Shown piece after piece: positions 1 through 4,507 of a stretch of 5,509 bases of DNA. Numbering within the stretch: the first letter of the stretch is position 1; each line of letters starts with the position of its first letter. Both the position numbers and the translations under genes were made by a program. This DNA comes from an uncultured Eubacterium sp. (lineage in GTDB: Bacteria; Bacillota; Clostridia; Lachnospirales; Lachnospiraceae), in NCBI GenBank assembly GCA_900552795.1, contig USBB01000059.1:1-5509 (forward strand), in the 5' to 3' direction. The notes beneath the pieces were generated by a model. The model did not search any database, had not been told where the DNA came from, and saw nothing but the letters and a program-made list of their open reading frames with translations.

Positions 1-63
1 AATAGATAGAAAAAGACTGCTTTGATTCCTATGTGTTTAGCATACCAGAGTGGTAAAAAGACT
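1..63 (+). repeat. Junction repeat A, copy 1
   Basis: These 63 bases are identical to 1945-2007. In the toxin reading frame the repeat encodes IPMCLAYQSGKKT, and the two copies diverge completely straight after the KKT codons. It precedes two unrelated toxin tips, so it looks like the conserved end of a parental toxin where tips are exchanged by homologous recombination, analogous to the conserved junctions before variable tips in Rhs and CdiA proteins. Its left boundary is cut by the window, so the repeat may be longer. A TAG at 7-9 lies in frame inside it, so the repeat does not extend an upstream coding region here. Confidence 0.85.
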
Positions 64-333
64 ATTATATCTACTTTAGGAAATGAAATAGATATTACAC
101 CGTCCTTAAAGCATACTTCAGTCAATAAAAATCCAGGACCATATGGTGAAGTGAATACATCGGTGGACATATTAGACGCAGAGGGAAATATAAAAACTAG
201 ACGATGGTATGATTCTGAGGGTAAAGCATATAGAGATGTTGATATGAGTGACCATGGAAATCCCAAAGAACATCCAGAAGTCCCACATGAACATACATGG
301 GAATATAACAATGGAAAACCAAAAAGAAATTAA
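22..333 (+). CDS. Orphan polymorphic-toxin C-terminal tip (unit 1), histidine-rich
   Basis: This is a promoter-less, 5'-truncated toxin tip of about 100 residues. The frame opens after TAG at 7-9. The given start is TTG at 22, with ATG at 31 as the alternative, and neither has a Shine-Dalgarno site, so it may not be translated on its own. Residues 2-14 are junction repeat A and the variable domain begins at residue 15. The C-terminal part has an RRWYDSEGKA strand-turn segment (60-69), then DHGNPKEHPEVPHEHTW (77-93), with His78, His84, His89, His91 and Trp93. Such a His cluster could coordinate a metal in a nuclease; an HNH/EndoVII-like toxin with an EHHH-type motif is one possibility, but I cannot confirm the family. 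It ends 9 bases before a putative immunity gene whose ribosome-binding site overlaps its stop codon. That pairing is the main support for a toxin role. Confidence 0.65.
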   Translation: MIPMCLAYQSGKKTIISTLGNEIDITPSLKHTSVNKNPGPYGEVNTSVDILDAEGNIKTRRWYDSEGKAYRDVDMSDHGNPKEHPEVPHEHTWEYNNGKPKRN

Positions 334-342
334 GGAGAAGAG

Positions 343-804
343 ATGAAAGGTTGTATAATAAAAAATGATGAGATTTCTATAAAAGATATTTGCAATATTA
401 TTGGAGATGTGGACAACTATAATTGGCTTATTACAAATATTGAATGTTATCCAAGTGACGAAGAGATAGTAAAAATTTTGGATAATGAATACTGTTGGAT
501 TGAAGGAAGAAGCTTGTTAGATTTACTAGCTAAAGAGGAGTTCCAATGGATATGGGGGGTCTTCTCTGCTTTCCCTAAAGAAATAAGACTTGAAGAAGTA
601 TTAAAATATGATTATCCGTATGCTGATGGATATAAAGGATTTTGGGAAAATCCAATAGCATTGCAACATCCATTAGCAGTTTCAGAAATTGTGGTTTGGG
701 ATGGTTCATTAATATTAGTAATATCGAAAAAGAGTGAAGTTGTTAATGCTCTTATCGAAAACAATACATTTGCACAGGATTTAGAAAAATATAATATGGA
801 ATAA
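343..804 (+). CDS. Putative immunity protein (unit 1), 153 aa
   Basis: A complete, probably cytosolic, acidic protein with no signal peptide or membrane segment. The ATG at 343 follows AAGGAG at 332-337 with five bases between, and this site overlaps the toxin stop codon, so the pair is probably translated together. The N-terminal half carries VDNYNWLITNIECYP (about 23-37). This recalls the small DUF2691-like proteins of Firmicutes, but that is memory-based and weak. The C-terminal half has a conserved-looking HPLAVSEIVVWDGSLILVIS segment (109-128) that predicts two beta strands. Position directly after a toxin tip is the basis for calling it the cognate inhibitor of the unit 1 toxin. Its stop codon is also the first base of repeat C copy 1. 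Confidence 0.7.
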   Translation: MKGCIIKNDEISIKDICNIIGDVDNYNWLITNIECYPSDEEIVKILDNEYCWIEGRSLLDLLAKEEFQWIWGVFSAFPKEIRLEEVLKYDYPYADGYKGFWENPIALQHPLAVSEIVVWDGSLILVISKKSEVVNALIENNTFAQDLEKYNME

Positions 805-861
805 TTTTAATTATGGTTATACTTTCAGACATCTAATAGCATCACTACAACCCATGCATAT

Positions 862-923
862 CTATTAATTAACCATCATGGTTGCCCAAAAGCAATTAAG
901 TATCCATGGTGTTATAAATGACA
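862..923 (+). other. Long hairpin with nested stem in repeat C copy 1
   Basis: The left arm CTATTAATTAACCATCATGG (862-881) faces a right arm starting CCATGGTGTTATAAATGAC at 904. The pairing is good near the loop and degraded in the outer AT-rich part. Nested inside are TTGC (882-885) and GCAA (892-895), separated by six bases. AACCATCATGGTT (871-883) is also a perfect odd palindrome, so an alternative fold exists. Compare copies 2 and 3, where the same architecture has different bases. Confidence 0.6.
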
Positions 924-982
924 CTAAAACTTTGTTGAGTTAGGCATACGAATGAATATTGCAAAATGAATATGTTGATGTA

Positions 983-1020
983 ACGCACTTTTAGCAACAG
1001 AATGTTGCAAAAGGGTGCGT
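983..1020 (+). other. Second hairpin of repeat C copy 1, terminator-like
   Basis: ACGCAC (983-988) pairs with GTGCGT (1015-1020), and inside it GCAAC (994-998) pairs with GTTGC (1004-1008). The 3' side is GTTTCTG, which is less T-rich than in copy 2, so a terminator role is weaker here. Copy 2 has the same fold with a G-U wobble. Confidence 0.6.
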
Positions 1021-1064
1021 GTTTCTGTGAAAGTTTTACTATAAACGATAAGGGCTTTTTTATA

Positions 1065-1151
1065 AATTCGGGAGTAGCTAATAATGGTATGAAAATAGAT
1101 ATGTTTTTAGATCAAAGTGGTAAAATTATTTCAGCATTTCCGGAGGAATAG
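1065..1151 (+). pseudogene. Toxin tail remnant (unit 2), 28 codons
   Basis: This frame starts where homology to repeat C ends and reads NSGVANNGMKIDM, then FLDQSGKIISAFPEE, before TAG at 1149-1151. The frame is technically open from 984, but the upstream part is repeat C sequence. The ending, a nonpolar strand followed by GKIISAFP, resembles the last strands of several small bacterial RNase toxins (barnase/EndoU/colicin-like folds), but 28 residues do not support a family call. It is only the C-terminal end, so it cannot be an active toxin. It ends two bases before an immunity ATG, and its last codons contain that gene's GGAGGA ribosome-binding site. It therefore persists as the leader of the immunity gene. 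Confidence 0.65.
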
Positions 1152-1153
1152 AA

Positions 1154-1531
1154 ATGAAATACAGAATAGAAGAATATAAATTAAAAAATGGTATTGAGGA
1201 TATAAGTATCATATTTGATGAGAAATATCAGTTGTTGACAACTTTTATGTCATGCGATGTATTGCCCTTTGAAAAATGGATTAAATCAGGTTTTGATAGA
1301 GTACTGTCAGGGAAAAGTGAATATGAAGAAGTAAATGGAAATGTATGTTGTGCGGAAATAAGTCCTAAAACGACTAAAGTATATGATAATCTGGCAGAGG
1401 ATGCTATGGGGAATTGGTGTGAAGTTGATACAAAAGAACTTCGTCAATTAATTGATGAGTGGTGTGATAAAGTTCAAAAATTTAAAATGAGCATCACAAC
1501 TAAGCCTCCCACCGGCAGGCTTAATTCGTAG
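1154..1531 (+). CDS. Putative immunity protein (unit 2), 125 aa with IS-derived tail
   Basis: A small, acidic, probably cytosolic protein. The ATG at 1154 has an excellent GGAGGA site at 1142-1147, six bases upstream. The body (1 to about 113) is rich in charged residues, with SEYEEVNGNVCCAEI (55-69) and KVYDNLAEDAMGNWCEVDTK (75-94), then an amphipathic helix ELRQLIDEWCDKVQKFK. It resembles a family of small immunity-like Firmicute proteins that I cannot name with certainty. The last residues (about 114-125, ending KPPTGRLNS) are unlike the rest and are encoded by the hairpin-bearing end of the IS110 remnant. The original C-terminus was therefore probably replaced by insertion or deletion. 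The core appears intact, so it may still be functional. Confidence 0.65.
   Translation: MKYRIEEYKLKNGIEDISIIFDEKYQLLTTFMSCDVLPFEKWIKSGFDRVLSGKSEYEEVNGNVCCAEISPKTTKVYDNLAEDAMGNWCEVDTKELRQLIDEWCDKVQKFKMSITTKPPTGRLNS
1502..1522. repeat. Short palindrome at the IS110 remnant end
   Basis: AAGCCT (1502-1507) and AGGCTT (1517-1522) pair perfectly, with CC/GG continuing inside after a C/C mismatch. IS110 relatives often insert next to repeated palindromes, so this may be target or element end. It is translated as the tail of the unit 2 immunity protein. Confidence 0.6.
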
Positions 1532-1546
1532 TCTCACTACCATATA

Positions 1547-1706
1547 TTAACAGAATTTCTTAGGTTCATAAGTCTTACCATCCCGAAATACGGCGTAGAT
1601 TATGGTGGTAAACTGACCGAAGCGAATGTCCGATTTGTTTCCCTTCAGGAGAAACAATGGAAGCTTCGTGATGATTTTTACCAATATCAATTCCGATAAT
1701 GTACAT
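1547..1706 (-). pseudogene. IS110-family transposase, N- and C-terminal ends fused out of frame
   Basis: Reading leftward from ATG at 1706-1704, the protein begins MYIIGIDIGKNHHEASIVSP and continues EGKQIGHSLR. This is the characteristic start of the IS110 RuvC-like DEDD domain, with the first catalytic Asp at residue 7. An AAGGAG site at 1719-1714 sits seven bases upstream. After about residue 30 the frame runs to TAA at 1577-1575, giving 43 residues. In the neighbouring frame TTIIYAVFRDGKTYEPKKFC ends at TAA 1549-1547, which matches the usual C-terminus of these transposases (IIYAVLRDGKPY-like). The two ends are joined with the middle deleted, so it is inactive. Family assignment rests on recognised motifs from both ends, which makes it fairly secure. 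Confidence 0.8.
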
Positions 1707-1713
1707 AAGAAAA

Positions 1714-1905
1714 CTCCTTTTGTGTAAATGGTATGTAACAGGTAGAATCCTCGCTTCAATGCGGGTTACAATCTGGTTAGATATACGAAGTACAGCACAT
1801 ATGCGGCCAACATCCAGCTAATACGCAAAATCCTGCAAAGCAGAGGGAGCAGTCTCAATGAACGAAGTCACAAGTGCTTCAAGAGTGGTGACGCACACCT
1901 CTATC
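1714..1905 (-). ncRNA. IS110 non-coding end, possible bridge-RNA region
   Basis: About 190 bases lie upstream of the transposase start on the - strand. This is where IS110-group elements such as IS621 encode their bridge RNA. Stems visible in + coordinates are TGTAAC (1734-1739) with GTTACA (1765-1770), enclosing CGC (1752-1754) with GCG (1761-1763), and a hairpin at 1864-1880 made of GAAG/CTTC and CAC/GTG around AA. The stem-loops fit a bridge RNA only in general style. I could not identify target- or donor-binding loops, and the left boundary is a guess. Confidence 0.4.
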
Positions 1906-1944
1906 TATTACAGGATAATTGTGAAATAGGAATAAAAGAAAAGC

Positions 1945-2007
1945 AATAGATAGAAAAAGACTGCTTTGATTCCTATGTGTTTAGCATACCAGAGTGGTAA
2001 AAAGACT
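1945..2007 (+). repeat. Junction repeat A, copy 2
   Basis: Identical over 63 bases to 1-63, in the same orientation and in the same frame relative to the toxin tip, with divergence directly after the KKT codons. Perfect identity between flanks that are otherwise unrelated implies recent exchange or selection on the repeat. The sequence to its left (1906-1944) is AT-rich and has no recognisable feature. Confidence 0.9.
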
Positions 2008-2376
2008 GGTACTGTATGGGATAATATTACTAGTACAGCTGATAATATGCCTGCTACTAAAATACCTGCCACATTTAAAATTGATTTGGATGGAAACATT
2101 AATTATGTGAATCCTGAAACAGGAACGAACACATTATGGACAAATTCAAATGCAACTAAACATATGGGTGAGTATGTAAGTAGATTTGGAGATGAAAGTT
2201 GGAGCATTGGTACTCGAAGTCAAGCGATGTTAGAAAGTTATTCTGCATCACTTAATAAAGCAATGGAAACAATAGGCACAGAGACACCTGGAAGATATTT
2301 TGGAACATATGGCAATTGGGAACTTGGCATTAATACTGAGACTGGTGTAGTATATCATGCAAGGATGATTAATTAG
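1966..2376 (+). CDS. Orphan polymorphic-toxin tip (unit 3), NATKHM-type putative nuclease
   Basis: The frame starts after TAG at 1951-1953. The listed TTG start at 1966 has no ribosome-binding site. Residues 2-14 are repeat A; the toxin domain follows, with TVWDNI (16-21), ATKIPATFKIDL (30-41), NATKHMGEY (62-70, His66 and Glu69) and a closing strand pair GNWELGI (116-122) plus VVYHARMI (128-135, His131). From memory, this WDNI...IP.SF...NATKHM.EY...NWEL pattern recurs at the C-termini of LXG and related Firmicute polymorphic toxins. Those are thought to be RNase-like, but that role is inference here and I give no Pfam name. The domain looks complete, so it could be active when joined to a delivery protein. 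The next gene's ribosome-binding site overlaps its TAG. Confidence 0.7.
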   Translation: MIPMCLAYQSGKKTGTVWDNITSTADNMPATKIPATFKIDLDGNINYVNPETGTNTLWTNSNATKHMGEYVSRFGDESWSIGTRSQAMLESYSASLNKAMETIGTETPGRYFGTYGNWELGINTETGVVYHARMIN

Positions 2377-2388
2377 GAAGGTGAAAAA

Positions 2389-2907
2389 ATGAAGTTTGAA
2401 AAAGTATTTAATAATAAAAAATATGTTCGAAAAATAGAAAGTATGGGGGAGGGGCTTGTTTTGTTTGAAATATCAGTTGTTGATAAAAGAGTAGGACAAA
2501 ATTACCATTTATTTTTTGAGGATAAGCGAAAGCCTCCGTTGGATATAGCAATTAATCCAGACGATGGAATGATAGAGTATATTAGTTATTTTGCTCAAGA
2601 TGAAATGATTAATAATATTAGTGATATTCCCGAAATTATAAATGAGGATATGGGAATTAGTATATGTAATAAAGATTTCAATGAGGATAATATGAATGTT
2701 ACCGTAGATGGGAGATTCAAATTTTGGAAATTAGAAAATACAATTTTGATATTGAAAAATGATATTGAGGAACTTGTGCTAAATGCATATAGGATTAATG
2801 ATTTAAATAATTTATTGTTTCTAGGAGATGATTTTGTTGGAATAGAATTTAAAAATTTGAATCAAGAGGAAATACTAGAAATTCATAATTCGAAATGTTT
2901 GCTATAA
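2389..2907 (+). CDS. Putative immunity protein (unit 3), 172 aa
   Basis: The ATG at 2389 follows a GGAAGGTG site (2376-2383) directly after the toxin stop codon, so translation is probably coupled. The product is acidic and Asn/Asp/Ile-rich, without signal peptide or membrane helix, consistent with a cytosolic inhibitor. It has alternating strand-like segments, for example GEGLVLFEISVV (21-32) and NTILILKND (116-124), and ends with a leucine-rich stretch. I do not recognise the family. Immunity status is inferred from its position behind a toxin tip and from the 12-base spacing. Its stop TAA is the first base of repeat C copy 2, as in unit 1. Confidence 0.65.
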   Translation: MKFEKVFNNKKYVRKIESMGEGLVLFEISVVDKRVGQNYHLFFEDKRKPPLDIAINPDDGMIEYISYFAQDEMINNISDIPEIINEDMGISICNKDFNEDNMNVTVDGRFKFWKLENTILILKNDIEELVLNAYRINDLNNLLFLGDDFVGIEFKNLNQEEILEIHNSKCLL

Positions 2908-2955
2908 TTAATTATGGTTATATTTTCGGACATCCACAACCTACAACTTTTGCAA

Positions 2956-3020
2956 GTCTATTAATTAACCATCATGGCTGTTGCGAAGCAATTAAGAATC
3001 CATGATGTTAATTAATAGAC
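2956..3020 (+). other. Long near-perfect hairpin with nested stem in repeat C copy 2
   Basis: The 22-base left arm (2956-2977, GTCTATTAATTAA then CCATCATGG) pairs with the 21-base right arm (3000-3020, CCATGATG then TTAATTAATAGAC) with a single bulged C. The loop holds TTGC (2981-2984), GAA, GCAA (2988-2991), a nested stem with a three-base loop. This is far longer than a typical intrinsic terminator and has no T-run after it. Confidence 0.8.
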
Positions 3021-3082
3021 ACTAGTGAAATTTTGCCCAGTTGGGTATACGAACGAACATTGAAAAATGACATGCTGATGTA

Positions 3083-3125
3083 ACGCACTCTTAGTAACAA
3101 AATGTTGCGAACGGGTGCGTTTTTC
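3083..3125 (+). terminator. Possible intrinsic terminator in repeat C copy 2
   Basis: ACGCAC (3083-3088) pairs with GTGCGT (3115-3120). Inside, GTAAC (3094-3098) pairs with GTTGC (3104-3108) using one G-U wobble where copy 1 has a Watson-Crick pair. The stem is followed by TTTTC, giving five T in a row with the last stem base. It would end transcription coming from the unit 3 immunity gene about 180 bases downstream of its stop. Confidence 0.5.
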
Positions 3126-3206
3126 TGTGAAGGTATTTTATAAATGGTAAGGGTATTTTATAAAAGTCAGTATTACAAGCGGTATTTCAGACATAAAAAA
3201 TGGTCT

Positions 3207-3501
3207 CTAAAAAGCGGTAATCCATTTACAGATTTTCTTCGTTATACTGATAATTTTAAGAGATGCATTTCTGTATAATGATGAAATCGTTGTACTCAGA
3301 CCAAAGTGTCGGACAAAGTTTTTAGCCTTTTCTGGAAAACTATACAGTATCTGCATTTCTGCTAATGGAGAATTATAGCTGCTCCACAGAACTGATGTTT
3401 TTATAGGTGCTAGAAAACCTAATAGTATCTGATTTTATGTAAGAAGCATCCGACCCTGCATTTATTATTTCAGTACGAGGTTTTATATTAAATTTCTTCA
3501 T
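3207..3501 (-). pseudogene. Frameshifted small gene remnant on the minus strand, unknown
   Basis: This is the only notable content of the spacer between repeat C copy 2 and unit 4. From ATG at 3501-3499 a frame of 42 codons reads MKKFNIKPRTEIINAGSDAS onward to SSVEQL and stops at TAA 3375-3373. The adjacent frame continues without a break as YNSPLAEMQILYSFPEKAKN, then FVRHFGLSTTISSLYRNASL, to TAG at 3209-3207. A single shift near 3376 would join them into a protein of roughly 97 residues with protein-like composition. The start has no good ribosome-binding site. I do not recognise the product. Its opposite orientation sets it apart from the array, so it may be a foreign insertion remnant. It could also be a chance open frame. 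Confidence 0.4.
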
Positions 3502-3531
3502 ATTGTGGTGGTATGAGGTGAAAAGATATGA

Positions 3532-3915
3532 ATGAAAAATCTGACATTCAAAAGCACAGCAACAATAGTCGCAAAAGAAGGCAGCTCAATGGGAGCCGAT
3601 GCGCAGAAGATAACCACAGATGTGACAGGAAATGATACAGCAGGAATGTCTGTTGATGAACATTCTAATACACTAAAGACGTTGGATGAGGTATTTGAAG
3701 GAAATAGGTTAGATTATGACAATACTGCATTTAAAATAAGAAGTGGAGTTGATGGAGTCTCAAAATCTGTAGGTAATGCTGATATAGTATATGGCAAAAT
3801 AACATATATATTAGATGACGTAGATGGAGATATTTTGGGAATATATGATGCTAAAACAGGAGTACTAACCCAGCAATTTGTATATGATTCAGATTTGGGT
3901 TGGTTATTAAAATGA
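3532..3915 (+). CDS. Orphan polymorphic-toxin tip (unit 4) with junction repeat B
   Basis: A 127-residue tip. The ATG at 3532 is 11 bases after GAGGTG (3515-3520). A closer ATG at 3528 opens a different frame that stops after 35 codons, so initiation may be inefficient. Residues 2-20 are encoded by repeat B (NLTFKSTATIVAKEGSSM), followed by a linker-like segment with GADAQKITTDVTGNDTAGMS (21-40) and DEHSNTL (42-48). The last 45 or so residues form a likely beta-rich domain: DIVYGKITYILDDVDGD (84-100), ILGIYDAKTG, then FVYDSDLGWLL. No catalytic motif is recognised and the toxin part is short, so either a new small toxin or a truncated one is possible. The following gene, starting 26 bases on, is the putative immunity partner. 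Confidence 0.6.
   Translation: MKNLTFKSTATIVAKEGSSMGADAQKITTDVTGNDTAGMSVDEHSNTLKTLDEVFEGNRLDYDNTAFKIRSGVDGVSKSVGNADIVYGKITYILDDVDGDILGIYDAKTGVLTQQFVYDSDLGWLLK
3537..3591 (+). repeat. Junction repeat B, copy 1
   Basis: Fifty-five bases identical to 5455-5509, the last bases of the window, so the true length may be greater. It encodes NLTFKSTATIVAKEGSSM in the toxin frame. Like repeat A it sits at the N-terminal edge of a toxin tip, but its sequence is unrelated to A, implying a second parental junction. Confidence 0.9.
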
Positions 3916-3940
3916 ATTGAGGAGAATTGAGGATGGCGAT

Positions 3941-4411
3941 ATGTATTGTGTGTATAACGGCAAAAAATACAAAATAAAAAAGAAAAATGATAAATACATA
4001 ATTACATCAAGAGTAAGAAAGGAAGATTTTATTAATTATATTGATGTATTAGGAAATGAACATTCAGAGTTATTTATGAAAATTGTTAATGCAAATGAGG
4101 TAGATATAATATACAATGAAGATATATTAATAAAATATAAAGATAAGTACTTTCATTTATTTGCAGATAAAGTATCTAGAAATGCAGTGCTTGCTGATTC
4201 ATATATGATATGGACCAATTCAGAGCAATTGGCACAGGAATATATTTTTGAAAAGAAAGAGCAATTCGTATTTATTAAGTATATAACAAGAAAAGAAATT
4301 GGAGCTGTAAAAATAGTGAAAACTCCAGTATTGGATTTTAAAGATATTGAGCAATCGGAAGAGATAATAGAGGGAGATGCTTTAGATAGTTGGCTTTCTG
4401 AATTAATTTAA
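3941..4411 (+). CDS. Putative immunity protein (unit 4), 156 aa
   Basis: I choose ATG 3941 (MYCVYNGKKYKIKKK), preceded by GAGGAG at 3919-3924 and TTGAGG at 3927-3932. A TTG at 3917 would add eight residues but lies upstream of those purine-rich sites. The product begins with a short beta hairpin (YNGKKYKIKKKNDKYIITS), has a charged middle with IIYNEDILIKYKDKYFHLF, and ends in an acidic tail (IEQSEEIIEGDALDSWLSEL). There is no signal peptide or membrane helix. An N-terminal Y.GK.YK hairpin of this kind is common in small immunity-like proteins, but I cannot give a family name. It begins 25 bases after the toxin stop, and no repeat C follows it; instead there is a short spacer with a hairpin at 4448-4479. 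Confidence 0.6.
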   Translation: MYCVYNGKKYKIKKKNDKYIITSRVRKEDFINYIDVLGNEHSELFMKIVNANEVDIIYNEDILIKYKDKYFHLFADKVSRNAVLADSYMIWTNSEQLAQEYIFEKKEQFVFIKYITRKEIGAVKIVKTPVLDFKDIEQSEEIIEGDALDSWLSELI

Positions 4412-4447
4412 ATTTATGTATCCGCATAATTAGTCAGTGTATCAGCG

Positions 4448-4479
4448 GGATTCCAAGATCTAAAAAGGTTTTGAAATCC
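4448..4479 (+). other. Hairpin after the unit 4 immunity gene
   Basis: GGATTCCAAGATC (4448-4460) and GGTTTTGAAATCC (4467-4479) pair over 12 of 13 positions, with two G-U wobbles, around a six-base A-rich loop. No T-run follows, so it is not a typical terminator. It occupies the position that repeat C holds in units 1 and 3, but shares no obvious sequence with it. Confidence 0.5.
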
Positions 4480-4507
4480 TATTGTGTCTTACCGGAAATC
4501 AGCCTAA

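Larger units (their letters stand above)
802..1066 (+). repeat. Repeat C, copy 1 (structured inter-cassette element)
   Basis: About 265 bases, roughly three-quarters to four-fifths identical by eye to 2905-3164. It starts exactly at the TAA of the upstream immunity gene with TAATTTTAATTATGGTTATA and ends at TTTTATAAA, where unit 2 toxin sequence begins. It contains two hairpins, at 862-923 and 983-1020. No coding frame is conserved between copies beyond a short ATG GTT ATA stretch, so it is best read as non-coding. It recurs after three of the five immunity genes, so it travels with, or marks the ends of, the cassettes. Its function is unknown. Confidence 0.8.
1490..1905 (-). mobile_element. 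Internally deleted IS110-family insertion sequence remnant
   Basis: On the - strand this stretch keeps a structured 5' non-coding end, a ribosome-binding site, the first 30 or so codons of an IS110-type transposase, and then, in another frame, the last 20-25 codons. The whole DEDD and Tnp_20 middle is missing, about 300 codons by family length. Next to the former 3' end is a palindrome, AAGCCT (1502-1507) and AGGCTT (1517-1522), that may belong to the right end or to the target. IS110 elements lack classical terminal inverted repeats, so both boundaries are approximate. It lies between the unit 2 immunity gene and repeat A copy 2. Confidence 0.7.
2905..3164 (+). repeat. Repeat C, copy 2 (structured inter-cassette element)
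   Basis: Collinear with 802-1066 from the immunity stop codon to the final TTTTATAAA, with small indels. This copy has the best-preserved long hairpin (2956-3020) and the most terminator-like second hairpin (3083-3120). Near its right end GGTATTTTATAAA occurs twice (3132-3144 and 3152-3164), a direct repeat that copy 1 lacks. No ribosome-binding site or long frame is seen; ATG GTT ATA at the left gives only a short peptide with no Shine-Dalgarno site. Confidence 0.8.

Noticed and set aside
862..1020. Integron attC site
   Set aside because: The hairpins suggest a folded site, but I see no GTTRRRY/RYYYAAC core pairs and no integrase, so an attC call is not supported.
1908..2099. Hydrophobic 63-codon frame on the - strand
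   Set aside because: It is antisense to repeat A copy 2 and the unit 3 toxin, has no ribosome-binding site, and its hydrophobicity follows from the complement of a Lys/Asn-rich coding strand.
2914..2955. Short peptide beginning ATG GTT ATA in repeat C (also in copy 1)
   Set aside because: No ribosome-binding site, different lengths and stops in the two copies, and the start region is lost in copy 3.
3274..3279. TATAAT resembling a -10 promoter box
   Set aside because: No convincing -35 hexamer lies 16-18 bases upstream, it is about 250 bases from the next start, and such hexamers are expected by chance in AT-rich DNA.
3528..3635. 35-codon frame from the ATG at 3528
   Set aside because: It reads through repeat B in the wrong frame and gives an Arg/Lys/Asn-rich peptide; the 3532 frame matches the repeat's use in the unit 6 copy.
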